From Rosa chinensis (lineage: Eukaryota > Streptophyta > Magnoliopsida > Rosales > Rosaceae), in assembly GCF_002994745.2 (NCBI RefSeq), contig NC_037090.1:3410001-3474000 (forward strand): a DNA stretch of 64,000 bases, written 5' to 3'. This document shows, piece by piece, positions 35,278 through 48,979 of the stretch; position 1 is the first letter of the stretch, and each line of letters opens with the position of its first letter. The notes under the pieces are model-generated. The model was not told the origin of the DNA. It worked only from the letters and a program-made list of their open reading frames with translations, and ran no database searches. The position numbers and the translations under genes were made by a program.

Positions 35278-38200
35278 TTAGCCTGTGTTCAGGAAAGGTT
35301 GGATAAGAAACTTAAGACATGGCAAGGCAGTCTGTTGAGTGGAGCTGGGAAAGATATTTTGATGAGGGTGGTGGCCCAATCCTTGCCTATGTACGCTATG
35401 AGCTGTTTTCAATTAACAAATTTTTTTTGTGATGATCTTTAACAGGTGTGTGCTAAGTTTTGGTGGGGAAGTATAACCGAGAAAAGAAAAATTCATTGGA
35501 AGTCTTGGCAATTTTTGTGTTGGCCTAGGGAGGAGGGCGGTATGGGGTTTAGAGATTTACATGTTTTTAATATGGCTATGTTGGCTAAACAGGGGTGGAG
35601 GATTCTGCAGTATCCGGAATCTTTGATTGCAAGAATGTATAAAGCAAGGTACTTTCCGAATTCTGCCTTTTGGGAAGTTGAAAGTCATCCCACACCTTCT
35701 TTCTTGTGGAGGAGTATCTTGCAGCAAGGAGTGTGTTGGAAAAGGGAGATAGATGGCAAATAGGGGATGGGAAGGATGTTTTGTTGTCTGACCTATGGGT
35801 GCCAAAGGCTGCTCCTTTTCAACTTTTACCTATTCAGTATAGGAGGGACTTGAGCTGGCGTGTTAGTGACTTGTTGACTAGGGAAGGGCGATGGAATGAG
35901 GAGTTGGTGGATCAGGTTTGTCATGGTGATGATGTACCATCTATTATTTTGATCTATTCTTTTAAGTAGCCGGCGAGTAACTGATCGTTGGATTTGGCAT
36001 TTTGATATTAAGGGTCTTTTCTTTGTTAAAAGTGCTTACCAGCTTTTAATGGAGGAAGCTAGGACTGAGGTTGTTCCTGACTAGATACGAAATTCATGGA
36101 AAAAGTTACGGTCGGCTAATTTACCAGGTACAACTAAAATTTTCTTGTGGAAGGTGTTGAATAATTGTCTTCCAACTATGGAGAGATTAATTGAGAAACA
36201 TGTTCCATTGGAGTCACAGGTATGTATACTTTGTGGGGTAGAGAATGAAACAGCTGAGCATTTATGCATGTATACTTTTGTGGTGGAGGCTTTGGCAGCA
36301 GTGCCTGGAATAGCACGGGTTGGCTATTCTAGTGCATCAATGCAGTTCCATTTTGTGGATTGGTTGTGGTATTGTGCTTCTAATTTGTCTTCTCAATTAT
36401 GGGCAATTTTTGTCCATTTTTTGTGGGGAATACGGAGGGAAAGGAATGCAAGGGTATGGGATAATAAGTGATAGGAGCATTTTAATGCGACGTTTTACTT
36501 GCTTTTCCCTACATTTCTTGCGTTATTTCCTTATTAAAACCCTGTTTAGGAAAGTTTTCATTCTTTGATTGGGAAAGTTCCTATTTGTAGAAAGTTTATA
36601 TTTTTGTAGTTTCTATTTATCATTTTTTAGTAAGTTTCCATTTTCGGTAGTTTCTATTTTTCAGTTTAGGAAAGTTTCTATTTTTCTTATTAGTTTCTAT
36701 TTTCAGGACCTCCGAGCTAAAATATGGAAATGAACTCATAAATGGAAAGAGGAGCTTGCGAACACCAAGGGGAGCAAAGATGAAGGTACAATGGAGTAGA
36801 AAAATGGAAATGTACTAAAAGATCAATTTTACACATATTCCTACTCCGGCTAGGAGAAACCAAGCCAAGCAAAGAAGAAGGAGCGGCCGCCTGACCAAAT
36901 GAACTTCAAATGAGCTGAAACCTTCCAGATCCATTCTAGACACCCAAAGGATCATTTCTTATGAAGAGTGCCAGAGAAAAATATGAATGGAAGGCCTTCA
37001 AACAATCAGCCCAATTTTCTACAGAAGCAAAACCGGAAAACTGGACCTGTAAGAGGTCCAGCAGCATTTCCGGCCCAAACACATGGCAATAAATTCTGAA
37101 ATTTTACCACAGTAATCTACACTCATGGTGGATAATTTCATATGAAGAAGTCAAAGGCTAAATCTGAGTTCTTAGTGGAGATAAAAATTAAAGGAATAAA
37201 GGAAGAGAAAGTGCTCTCACCTAACAAATCCACCAAGTGTTTAAGTGCTCAAACCTAACCCATTATGATTTGTTTAAAGGCCAAATAGTGTTGCTTGGAA
37301 GCCTATAAATAGAGGCAAAAACAAAGACACAAAACATTCCTTCATCCATTCCATCTTCTTTGTCTCTCCATTTCATTTCCATTTTTCTCTCCATTCTCTA
37401 GTTTTAAGTTTCTGCATTTTTAAGCAAAGAGAAGAAGAGAAGAAGAAGCCATGAAGCCTCCTAGCCGTCATCATCCACCTTGTGCCGTGATAGTGAAGTC
37501 TTGCTTTAAAGATTCAAGATCAACGTCTCAAGCTCTTCATCATCCACTCCCTTCATGGTGTAATTCTATCTTTTTCCTTGTAATTTCTTTTGGTTTTCTT
37601 TGTTTAGATTTGTAGAACTATGAATTCTAGTTAACAAATAATGTTAAGGACAAAGTTTAAAGCCCGTTTATATGTTTTGAGATAAAGTTGTGATTTCTAT
37701 ATGTTGATTTTTATGTTGCTTATGTGGGTTTGTTTAATTAAATTTGCATGATAGAAAACTTTTGTATTTTAATCTTATGTGGTTGCAAACACTTAGGGTT
37801 TTGATATAATTGGTGCTAGGTTTAAGAACATGAAATCGACTTTTCGTTTTGTGTAAACTTGAATCAAAGTAGTAAAGGTTTTGTGCAAAGACCGAATTTA
37901 ATTAAAGAGGATTGCAATTAGGTGGACTTTTCCATACTAAGTTGTACACTTGAGTTGATAGCCTTTCTCTATGTCTAATGCGTTGAACATGTCATGATTG
38001 ACTAGCTTTCTAGGGCTTGATTGCATGTTTGATAGGATTAATCTAGGTGCTTTCGCTTAGGTTAATTAGCATTGAAAAGTAAAATATGGGAAATCATTTG
38101 CTTTCGAATGTTTCACATGATCAATTCCTTTCTCATGACATTTAAAATCAACTATAGGAATTGTAATTGGATTTCTTGCATATGGATGTGGTTTTGATCT

Positions 38201-39132
38201 TTGTTCCTTGCGATTCACCCTTGTATATATGTTTTACATTTTCTTTATTTTATTATCTTAATTTTCAATTCTATAATTCTTAAACCCCCCTTCTTATTTT
38301 TGTTCACTTGTATATATTTATTCTTTATTTTATTTTTGTAAATAATACTTTTCTTTATTTTTTTCACAATTACAAGTGTACCCTCAATCCCCGGATAGAA
38401 CGATCCCTATTTGCTTATACTACTAACGATATTTCAGGGTTAAATTGCGCGCTTGCTTTGAGCGCATCAATAAGCATATGGTGGTGGCCAATGTTGTGAT
38501 GATTCTTTCTCTTAGGTTTCAAGAGTACCAACGACATCATAGTAAAAATAAGAGTTGGGGGAATAAAAGAGCTGTATCTTGGAAACCACCATGTACAGGT
38601 TGGGTGAAAATAAATTTTGATGGAGCTTATCATGGGGCTACTGGTACTGGTGAGATTGGAGTGATTATTCGAGATGATATGGGGTAGTGCTTGGGTGGTT
38701 GTTATGTTCCAGTTTCTAATGTTTCTTCTGCTGAGCAAGTAGAAGCTTTGGCTGGGAGAGAGGTTATCTCACTTGCTATTCAGTGAGGCCTTTCTCCTGT
38801 GATTTTTGATACGGATTCTGTTACTCTTTTGCATGCTACAAAGCAAAGAGTCATCCCCCACACTTCCTTAATTGGTTGTGTGTATGATGACATTATCTTC
38901 CATCTTCAACAGATGCAAGGTTCTTATTTTACTCATGCTTATCGTCAAGCCGATGTTGTGGCTCACAATTTAGCTAGTTCTGCTTATTCTTCTTCTAGTT
39001 CTTTATTTTGGGGCTCAGAGCCTCCATCTTGTATTATTGATGTACTCTCAAATGAGCTTTTCTCCTAGTTTAATTTGAGTCGACAGTTTCTCCAAAAAAA
39101 AAAAAAAAAAAAAAAAGAGTTAGCCTGTGTTC
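35278..39132 (+). mobile_element. 5'-truncated L1-type LINE with 13-bp TSD and poly(A)
   Basis: TTAGCCTGTGTTC occurs at 35278-35290 and again at 39120-39132, right after a 24-base poly(A) (39093-39116): a textbook LINE insertion. The body encodes the C-terminal part of ORF2 with stops and frameshifts: RT thumb (ERLDKKLKTWQGSLLSGAGK, RVVAQSLPMYAMSCFQL, CAKFWWG), the zf-RVT zinc region (LWKVLNNCLPTMERLIEKHV, CILCGVENETAEHLC) and the RNase H-like RVT_3 domain (WVKINFDGAYHGATGTGEIG, IFDTDSVTLLHATK, YRQADVVAHNLA). Endonuclease and most of the RT are absent. The frame VWDNK / HMVVANVVM is split exactly by the solo LTR at 36469-38469; removing it and one ATAAG restores the host sequence. Confidence 0.92.
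36469..38469 (+). mobile_element. Solo LTR, family A, 2.0 kb, TSD ATAAG
   Basis: Begins TGATAGGAGCATTTTAATGC, ends GCTTTGAGCGCATCA (TG...CA), and is flanked by ATAAG at 36464-36468 and 38470-38474. No internal coding region or second LTR, hence a solo LTR left by recombination between LTRs, or a small LTR-only element. A strong TATA box (TATAAATA, 37304-37311) sits inside, with a CT-rich leader after it, marking the presumed U3/R boundary and plus orientation. The reverse-oriented relative is at 40695-42535. It splits the LINE coding sequence. Confidence 0.88.
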
Positions 39133-39360
39133 CACTCTTCAATATTATTCTTCATTTCTTGTATAATAATTGTGTAGGAAATAATGAGGTAAAGTGTAGA
39201 CAATATTAATGGTGTACCATTTCTACACCCAAGCCTAAAGCTCTAAACATGAGGTAGCATGATGGATGGATAAAGAACTAACGATCTAGAATTAGAATGA
39301 CTAAATTTTTTCGCATAAAATTAAGATTTTATTAAAGAAACAACAAAAAAAAGTAGAGAG
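39133..39360. other. Fragment of a defensin-like gene 3' flank
   Basis: CTTCATTTCTTGTATAATAA and GAGGTAAAGTGTAGACAATA match CTTCATTTCTTGTGTAAAAT and GATGTAAAGTGTAGAAAATA at 56650-56705, and ATGAGGTAGCATGATGGATG matches 61100-61120. Non-coding. Confidence 0.5.
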
Positions 39361-40198
39361 TTTCTATTGGAACCTCCAAATCTGCTCACTTGACCTCACT
39401 CTATTATGAATTATTAAATGACATATATAACCTACTATAAAATGACTATTAAGGACAATAATTATACCAAAAAAATTGTTATATTTATTTTCTCTAGACT
39501 TTCCAATTCAATAATATCATATTGCATTCTTTATTATTTTCCCTATCTGTTTTCATTTTCCAATTTCACTACATACTCATTAAAGCATTCATATATATTT
39601 AATAAGAAATAAAACTATGATTAAGATAAAAATGTGTGATATGCATATTGAACGCATATTGGTCAGGGAGAACAAAATACATTGTATTATGACTTAAATC
39701 TAAATCTATCCATTATATTTGCAAAAAGAAGGAAAAAAAAACAGAGCTAGCAAATAAAAATAAATAAATAAATATTTAAATAATTAATCATGAGGTATAG
39801 AAAATAGAGAAACATTAAGAAAAAATGATTAATTTTTTTTTGCACAGCTAAAAAAGAAAAAGTAAATAAAAAATCACATAATAATTCATGTTATTTTATT
39901 TTTATTAAATTTTAAAACTCAATATCGTGTGTTTGATTTTTTTTTTTTATTGGATAAGAGATTTATGTTGTCTGATTAAGGAATAGAGATGTAATTAAGA
40001 TTTCTAGAGTAGTTAAATCATTGAAATGACTAAGTTTTTTTTTATTATAAAGATCTTAGTTTGTTTGTAAATTATATGAGTGAGGTTATTTGAGGAACTT
40101 TAGTGAGGTTTAATGAGTAAATTTAGTATTTGAAAATTTGATAGGAGGTGTGAAAAGCATAGAGGTCAAGTGAGTAAATTTAGAGGTTCCAATAGAAA
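39361..40198 (-). mobile_element. 840-bp inverted-repeat element, copy 1
   Basis: Ends TTTCTATTGGAACCTCCAAA and, inverted, GGTTCCAATAGAAA; AT-rich, no transposase. The short ORF at 39418-39612 is nearly identical to one in copy 3 only because the DNA is shared. This copy is inverted relative to copies 2 and 3 (54048-54886, 54893-55720). Target duplication unclear. Confidence 0.75.
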
Positions 40199-40694
40199 AA
40201 CTCTTTCCGATATATACATTCACATAGTCTATCCGATATATAGTTTGTTATACTCTTAAAAACCAACAAATAATAATAACGACAAAACAACCCTAAACAG
40301 CCTTGCTTTGCCGCACTAAACCCTAAGCCAACCGTCGGTCTCCTTCGTCGACGTTGTCCACCTTTTTCTATCACCACATCTCGATCTCTTCATGTCGAGT
40401 ATTGATTCTGTCACTAAAAGTTTTGCTACCTCCTTGGCTATCGCTACCAATGAGGTTGTCAACATCTCCTCCATGGATAACAGGGGAGGGGGGGGGCACA
40501 GCGAAATGCCCAATCATACCTTCTGGCAAGGCCTCTAGCTCTCAAGCCAGCAAATGCTGCTGACCTGCGTAGGCATTTTCGTCGAATTTGGGTGCTGAAT
40601 AAAGGCTTCAGCGTTCAGCAAAAAGCCCCAAATCTTTTTCTTTTCTCCTTTGATCTTCGGGGAGATAGAAATAAGGTATTGATGGGTGGACCGT

Positions 40695-42535
40695 TGACGC
40701 GCTCGAAGCAAGCGCATAATTTAACCCTGAAATATCGTTAGTAGTATAAGCAAATAGGGACCGTTCTATTCCGGGGATTGAGGGTACACTTGTAATTGTG
40801 AAACAAATAAAGAAAAGTATTATTTACAAAAATAAAATAAAGAATATAAATATATACAATTGTATAAACAAATAAAGAATTAAAAATAAAGTATTATTTA
40901 CAAAAATAAAATAAAGAATAAATATATACAAGTAAACACAAATAAGGGGGGGGATTAGGATTCTTAAAATTAAAATTAAAATAAATAAAATAAATAAAAC
41001 GTAAAAACATATATACAAGGGTGGAACGCAAGGAACAAAGATCAAAATCAATTCCATGTAATCAAATTCGATTCAAACCCTATAATTGTTCTTCCAAGTC
41101 ATGAGAGAGGAGTTGATCATGTGAAACATTCGAAAGCAAATGATTTCCCATATTTTACTTTTCAATGCTAATTAACCTAAGTGAAAGCACCTAGATTAAT
41201 CCTATCAAACATGCAATCAAGCCCTAGAAAGCTAGTCAATCATGACATGTTCAACGCATTAGACATAGAGAAAGGCTATCAACTCAAGTGTACAACTTAG
41301 TTATGGAAAAGTCCACCTAATTGCAATCCTCTTCAATTAAATTCGATTCTTGTCCAGAACCTTTACTACTTTTGATTCAAGTTACACAAAACGAAAAGTC
41401 GATTTCATGTTCTTAAACCTAGCACCAATTACATGCAAATCCTATAAGTGTCGACCCAAATAAGATAAACATATAAAAGTTTTCTGTAAAGCAAATTTAA
41501 TCGAACAAACTCACATAAGCAACTTAGAATCACAATTATAGAATTCGAAAACTTTATTTAAACATAGAAATTGGGCTTAAACTTTGCCCTAAACATTATT
41601 GTTAACTAGAAACAAGTTCATACGAAATCAAACAAAGAAACCAAAAAGGTTACAAGGAAAAGGAACGAATTACACCGTGAGTGGAGATGGAGATGGAGAG
41701 CTAGATGGTTGGATCTTGAATCTTGGAAGCAAGCCTTCAAGGTGGATGATGGAGGATATGATCTTCACGGCTCCTTCTTCTTCTTCCTCTCCTTGCTTGA
41801 AAATGCAGAAACTTAAAACTAGAGAATGGAGAAGGAAAATGGAAAGGAAATGGAGAGACAAAGAAGATGAGATGGATGAAGGAATTGGTGACTAAGGAAA
41901 ATGGAGAGGAAATGGTGAGACAAGAAGATGAAATGGATGAAGGAATGTGTGTGGAAAAATGGAAAGGAAATGGAGAGACAAAGAAGATGGAATGGATGAA
42001 GGAATTGGTGACTAAGGAAAATGGAGAGGAAATGGTGAGACAAGAAGATGAAATGGATGAAGGAATGTATTTTGAGAGTGAGAGGAGAAGTGTATTTATA
42101 GCCCAAAAAATGATGAATGGAGGGTGGAGATGAACATAAATGAAGGGCTAGATATGTTAGACAAATTTGTAAAAAATATCTTCCCACTTGTTTATCACTT
42201 GTTCAACTTGAATTGATTTTCCTCCTCAAGATTTTCCACTTGCTTGCAACTTTGATTTTCCTCCTCAAGATTTTCCACTTGCTTGGAGGTCCTAAAAATA
42301 GAAACTAATAAGAAAAATAGAAACTTTCCTAAAATGAAAAATGGCAACTTTCCTAAACTGAAAATGGAAACTTACTAAAAATGATAAATAGAAACTACAA
42401 AAATATAAACTTTCTACAAATAGGAACTTTCCCAATCAAAGAATGGAAACTTTCCTAAACAGGGTTTTAATAAGGAAATAACGTAAGAAATGTAGGGAAA
42501 TGCAGTTAAAACGTCGCATTAAAATGCTCCTATCA
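40695..42535 (-). mobile_element. Solo LTR, family A, inverted copy, 1.84 kb, TSD ACCGT
   Basis: Plus-strand ends TGACGCGCTCGAAGC and AATGCTCCTATCA are the reverse complement of the family A ends at 36469-38469. ACCGT at 40690-40694 is repeated at 42536-42540. The LTR TATA box appears inverted at about 42093-42100. Removing it joins ...KVLMGGP to WSFNRALVV of the host ORF1. It differs from the first copy by many indels and by a private internal tandem duplication, so neither is a copy of the other. Confidence 0.9.
41820..42067. repeat. 124-bp tandem duplication within the solo LTR
   Basis: Two head-to-tail units with GAAATGGAGAGACAAAGAAG, GGAATTGGTGACTAAGGAAA and GGTGAGACAAGAAGATGAAA. The overlapping ORFs on both strands come from this purine-rich repeat and are not genes. 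Confidence 0.8.
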
Positions 42536-43040
42536 ACCGTGGAGTTTCAATCGTGCTTTGGTTGTCATTCAACCATACGATGGGGTTGCACCTCTGCAAT
42601 ATGTAGAGATGGAGGATCTTTTCTTTTGGGTTCGCATCACCAATATGCCGCCAGCATATGAGCAGAGGAACATTATTGCCAATGTTGCCTCTGTTGCGGG
42701 TAAGTTTCTTCATCTGGATCAGAAGCTTTTTGATGCAAATCGTGAAATTAGGGTTAGGGTTTCTCATGCAATTTCGAAACCCTTCTTCATGAAAAAAAAT
42801 CCTAAAGTTTGGCAAAGGGGTTGAGCAGGAGGTCCACTTCTTTTTTGAGAATCTTGTGGGCAAATGCAGCATATACTTTTGTGTGTCTCATAAGGGGGAC
42901 ACCTGCAAGGCTGAAATCACTGTCCCGACAGTCATGGTGGCTCCTACACCGACGGCAAGGAAGCTTGCGCTCAATAGTCCCTTTTTAGGGTTTCAGGAAA
43001 ATCAGTTCAAGGATGGTTTGTTTCACTTCCAAGGGCTTAC

Positions 43041-43710
43041 TGTTAGAAACAGTATGCTTAAGCAATCACAAACACATAAACTGAAACCTATACTAGATCA
43101 AATCATGTATATTAAATCTCCTTGAGTTCAATCCAAGTAAGAAGAAATCTCCTTGAAGAAGATTCAAGTAAGGTGAAATCTCCTCTAGATAGATCTTAGA
43201 AAGGTAATATCCCCTTGAGATGGATCCAAGTGAGAAAGAAAATCCTTAACGGATCCCTTTGAGACAGATCTAATTCTCCTCAATGGAAACTGATTTCTGC
43301 AGAAAACTAAACATAAGAACATGAACCCAGAAAACTTACTTGATGCACTTGTATTGTCCATGACAGCCTTCTCCTGAATCCACCTTTATTTTCTCTTAGC
43401 AATGGGACTAATTTTTGAGAAAGAACTCGTGTTTCAGAAGGGACTAGTCTGACATTCATAGAGAGGCTTCACATGACAGTTTCATCCATAAAGAAACTGT
43501 CATTTTGCTCAACTGTTTTATCAAACCATCAACTGCTTATCAACTGCAGTATTATTTGAATTCAAACAATGTATAAGCTTATCTACAGAATTAATTCAAA
43601 GCTTATACATATGTATTTTAAACTCGGGTCACACTTCATGTACTTGTACTGCATTTACACAGCATATAAATTTCAAGTGTTGTCAAGTTCCATAAGCTGC
43701 AATGCTTACA
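43041..43710 (-). repeat. 3' LTR of the Copia-type element (plus-strand left LTR)
   Basis: 670 bp, TGTTAGAAACAG ... CTGCAATGCTTACA, identical by eye over its length to 48980-49649. In the element's own orientation this is the downstream LTR; the adjoining TCAGTGGGAGAT (minus strand, 43722-43711) is the polypurine tract. Confidence 0.93.
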
Positions 43711-46700
43711 ATCTCCCACTGAACTTGATACTACCTGAATAGATATATTACAGCACAAATATATGAGAATGACCTACTGAAATGTGCACTGTGAGTTTAA
43801 AATCTACTTAAGTCATTCAAACTCAATTGATTAATAATCCTGTCAATTATGCCTGCTTCAAAGAACCAAAGAACAACATGGTGAATGAGAATAGACACCG
43901 GTATTCCAAGATCACCTTGTAACAGACTATAATCACATGAATTTCATCCAAGCAGTATAAACATACATGTGTTATGAATGCATTCAACCACACATATGTA
44001 TGTTTAAAGTCCTACCAAGATTTCTAAATTAATAGAATTGGCAACCAAATTATATTTCACACTACTTAATATTGTCAATCTGCAAGATTTTCTATTCATT
44101 GATAGCCAACTGAATTTGTACAACTTGAGTATGCAGAAGACAATAATGTGAAATTGCATAAATGTAGATGAACGTTACTGACCAATTTACTGCAGAACAA
44201 TGAAAACCACTCTATGCCATGATAAGTAAGAATGACGAATATCCAACTAGCCTTGTATAGGACATATTTTCCATGGTTTTCTTCAGTAATGCATTTTTGG
44301 GTACTAATCTTTATGGGACTCATCTCCCTTAGACATTGTTGACTCTCCTTTTGTTTCCTTGAACAAATAAATATTTCTGCTAGAAGATAACATATGATCA
44401 TCAACATATAAGATCAGAAAATTGAAGTTTCTCCCACTGGTCTTAGTGATCATCTTCTACAAAACCTTCAAGCTGAAGCATTTAAATTTATGCACTTTTC
44501 ATTATTCATAGACTGCATTGCTTCTATAACTGAAATAAGATAATTGTTTTCTTCTAAATCAGTCACCATGATGATCGGATACATGTAATTATCATCTGAT
44601 GTGGCTGGTTTTCTTACTCTTAAGGATTTTCTCAAGATTATAGCTTGTGATGCTTCTGTAATTTTCATGGTTTGTATTGACCACCTGCAATCTGCTCATT
44701 TTGAGCATTTGTTCCAGTAATAACATTATCCATAATTGAATCACGTACGTTGTGCTGCACACTTGGATTTTTCTCCATTGTCTAGGATTGATATATTGCT
44801 GCAATCCTAATCTGAAACTGATATATTGCTGTCTTGATAGATAAATCACTTATCCATTTCATCAGCAACTTGTGATGAGTTTGCATCTATTTCTGAACCA
44901 CCTGCTGCTATATTTCTAGAATCAGCCATTCCATAAACATGTATAGTCCCAACCTCCTCTCCTGTAACATACTCCTTAATCTCATTAACCATACTTCTTG
45001 ATATCTTGCCGAGAACTTTTGTGCCATTGCTTATCATATATCCAACTACTTTGGATTCTTCAACATTGATGACTTTATTATATATATGCTTATCATATGT
45101 ATATTTATATGCATATACACAAGATCGAGAGGATTTGCGAACCTGTTATAGCTTGTAAGGATGTTGGTCTTTGTCTTGATGATGTCTAAAGTTGATGTAG
45201 TTGATCCAACTTTTCTCTATGTTTTCTTGCAATTCCTTATACTAAAGATTTCCTTAGCTGCCCTTTATTGAGGCTTTCAGCAACTAACCATTCCTCTCTA
45301 GCCTTGATTGAGTGTTGTTGAGCAGAATAATGGTCACCTCTTATAAAGATATTAGTGGCAGCTTTCGAATGTTGAGACGCTGACCTCATCATCCTTAATG
45401 TATCTGTTCGTATCCTCAAGTAAACATCATCCTCTTCCTACTTAGGTTCGATGAGTACAGACTCCAAAATCCCAGTAGTTAGTATCATGTCTCCGGCAAG
45501 CTTGGGTCTATATAAATCATTATCCATTACAGCCATAATATCCTCCACCAAACTATAATCAGCCTAGGAGCAACTTGACCCTCTTCATGGAATATCTCTT
45601 GTAGAATTTCCATCTAATAAGGATCTTTTACCATCCCTATTCTCTGTCATGATAGTCTTTAATGCTAATGGCTGGGAGGATGGCTCAATTTGTTTTGCTT
45701 AGTCAGTTGCTCCATGAACGTCTATCGTATTGTAACTTTCTGCTCTATTTTCCTTGTGCAGTTTCAGTATCTATTCATCCTTGAGAACTTTCTCCCTCTA
45801 TTTTCATCAATGAATTAACCACCAAAATGATATTTCATTTATGAAAATAACACCAAAGACTGATAGAGCAAAGACAACTCCAGAGAACAAAAACAAGAAT
45901 ACACAATAATCTTGAAGGTTGTCTTGAAAGTTGCGTCATTCTGATGCATAGAGTTAATTTCAAAACCAACTATGTGAAGCCTTGAAAATACCAAGTAATC
46001 AACCACCAATTCAAAAGCCAAAATAGTATGTATATTCCTCAACTTCTTTTCCAAAATCCAAACTGTCAAGAACAAGTACAGAAATCCAACACCGCCATTG
46101 AAAATTGTCGAGACTATTTGCTAACTTGAAAAAGTCTTAACTTGCTGGAACATGAACTCATTTTGATGACTTCATAAACATACTGAACAAGAGCACCACA
46201 AGAAGAATTATGTCTAGGCAATTATCAACGTATGATTAATGCATGAAAAATGAGGAGTCAGATAATCAAAAGCTGGAACTCCCACAGATTTCTCATAGAA
46301 TCTGGTCCATAAATCCTCCATCATCCTTTTCAGTTACTCTAGACCTCTAGTGCTTTTCTTACTCAAACTTTGGACCCTTCCAAAAGTGTACTTTTTCTTT
46401 TCTTGATGAACTCTACTAACATTGCCTTGTCTGTTGAAGCTATACTTGGACATTAACATTTCTGTGCAAATATAACTAGGATAGATACTGCACTTGCAAT
46501 CCCAGAATTCCAGAAAACAAAACTTGAAGAACAACAAACTTACTTGAAGAACTAGATTCGTTCATTTTTAATGCATCTCCTTGCTGTTATTAGCTGCTCT
46601 CAGATGGATTTCCTTCAATGCATGATCACAATCTTGTACTCCCAAGTTCAGTTCAATGTCACTTTTCCATTTTCCCCAAATTTGAGCCATCCTGTAGTTC

Positions 46701-48960
46701 AACCTGATTGATGCTCAAAGGAAAATGCCTAGATGTATATGAAGTTGATCAGTAAAATCATTCTAGTTTATCATAATACTAGAATTGTCTGTATATCCCA
46801 ATAAAATGAAAATTCATGATTTGAACATTCATTTCACACTAAATGCATATGTTCAGAAAATAGAACTCAACCATTTTCAAGATTTTGACATCCTTTGGGG
46901 TGTACTAATCTCTAATGATATCTGAATGTTCAATTTTCATCATATACAAAATCAAGAACCAAATGTTTGATACCAGACTTCTTTGGAAATAAGGATCAAA
47001 TTAAATTTTAAGTTGCTTGATTTTATTGTTGAAAACCAAACAAGATAATTAATCTCCTTTACACTAAGCCATTTTGACAGCATTTAGCATCTAAGAAGAT
47101 TTAATTGACTTTATATCAACAATGTGATCATGGCCAATCTGAAAGCCATTTACTGAAATATGTATGTATATATGCAGAAAATGAACTTTTCTATTTTCGA
47201 GATTTGACGTCCTTTGTGGAGTACTATTCTCTAATAGTTCTGAATGCTCATTCACCTAATATATACAAGAGTATGAAACCAAATGTTTGATGTAAATTTC
47301 TTTGGAAATTATACTCAAATTTAATTTTAAGTCTCATAATCTCATTCTGATGAAATTGAATACAGTGTAATTGCTATATATTGGCCACTTTGACAGCACT
47401 TTATTATGCAACATATAACTGAATTCATACTATATATTTCACCAGCATATTTGATCCTTTAGAATCTTCATATATGAGACCACGCAACACACCACATAAG
47501 TTTTCAAGATCAATATCAGAAACTTTAAACATGCATATCCATTATTTAGCATTTCAAAATAATATGGATAATATAAATATGCATTGAGATGAATACAATG
47601 TAATCTTCATATGAGATAGATGTCCTGTATGAAACTAAGGTGTTATAGGAGTCTGCTTTTGCTTAAAGTAAGCTGATATCAGAATTTCTGTGACTGACCC
47701 CTGACTTTGGAAATTCATAACTAATCCCAGAAAATTTTGTTGTGGGTGATTCCAATTCCAAATGACTCTTTAAGATGTCTACTAAAACTCTTTAGAAGAA
47801 ACTGACCTCAAATTCCCAGTAGATCAGTACAGTTTTGCAAATGTAAGTGATTGGCTTGAAATTGCAGAAAATCTGAAAATGGCTAAAATCTCTTTTCTTT
47901 GGCTAAAAACCTTTCATCACACAATTTCCCAACCAAGAGAAGTATTGTGATTTCTAAGCAATGTTCTAAGGCTATTGCTCGGATTGAAAGAACATCAATT
48001 AAACAAGTAAACAATCACATGTCCCCATGATATAATGCTCAAACTGTAATGTATGAATGACAAAGTAAATTTGATCTTGTTGCTGACCATTAAGTCAACA
48101 GTTATCTCTAACCATGTTAACACTTGGACATATATAGCAACTGAGACAATTAAAATAGCAACAACATTTGTCAAGATCTGTCATGCAAATCATACAGATA
48201 TAATTGATTATGAATTTCGGTTAATTCTGAGTATGCCATAATACAGATAAAAACATGCTAGATACTTAAGATGACTATGCCAAATATAAGATTGTAAATC
48301 AACAGCAACATGAATAAGGTCAAAATACAATCTGCAGCAAATTAAATATTAAAGCCAGAAAACAAAACTGAAGAGTATGTGATACTAACAAGATGCAGTT
48401 CCAGAATCCATTGATGCTTCTCCAATATCCACTCATCAATTATAATCCAAGTAATACATAAACACATACCAACTAAGCTAGTCACACAGTAACAATGTAA
48501 GCAGTATACATTAATATCAAACAACCAAATAAAATTATAGTTTCACTATATGCCTCAAGGGAACTCACCAAATCAAAGATTGATATTCTGTATACATATC
48601 TCATTTGCTTACAAAGCAAGACCTGGATCGACACCAACTTGGTAGAAGCTGCACTATTTGGTGATCAACAAAAGTGATAGAATTTGGTAATTGCCTTAAT
48701 TGCTCTCTGGTCGTTTTCTCCTCCTCTCACTAAATGAAGGTAATGGATACTAAATTTGGGAGAACCCAATTTCATTTACATCAATCCAGAGCAAAATGGA
48801 TTTGCGAAGGTGAGAGCATGCATGTGTGGATAGATGCATCAGATATGCAATATACATGTAGATAACTGTATGCGGATTATATGAACAAAAAAAAAAAAAA
48901 ATTTCCCAGAATTCACAATTTAATGCAGTTAGTTTCTTCAACATGTAATTGATCTATGTA

Positions 48961-48978
48961 TGGTTGCTCTGATACCAA
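48961..48978 (-). other. Primer-binding site (initiator-Met tRNA)
   Basis: TTTGGTATCAGAGCAACC on the minus strand, immediately next to the 5' LTR; TGGTATCAGAGC is the complement of the plant initiator-Met tRNA 3' end and primes many Copia elements. It fixes the orientation of the element. Confidence 0.9.
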
Positions 48979-48979
48979 A

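Noticed and set aside
41819..42187. 122-residue ORF of repeated HPFHLLCLSI-type units
   Set aside because: Purine/pyrimidine-rich tandem repeat inside a solo LTR; open on both strands because of composition.
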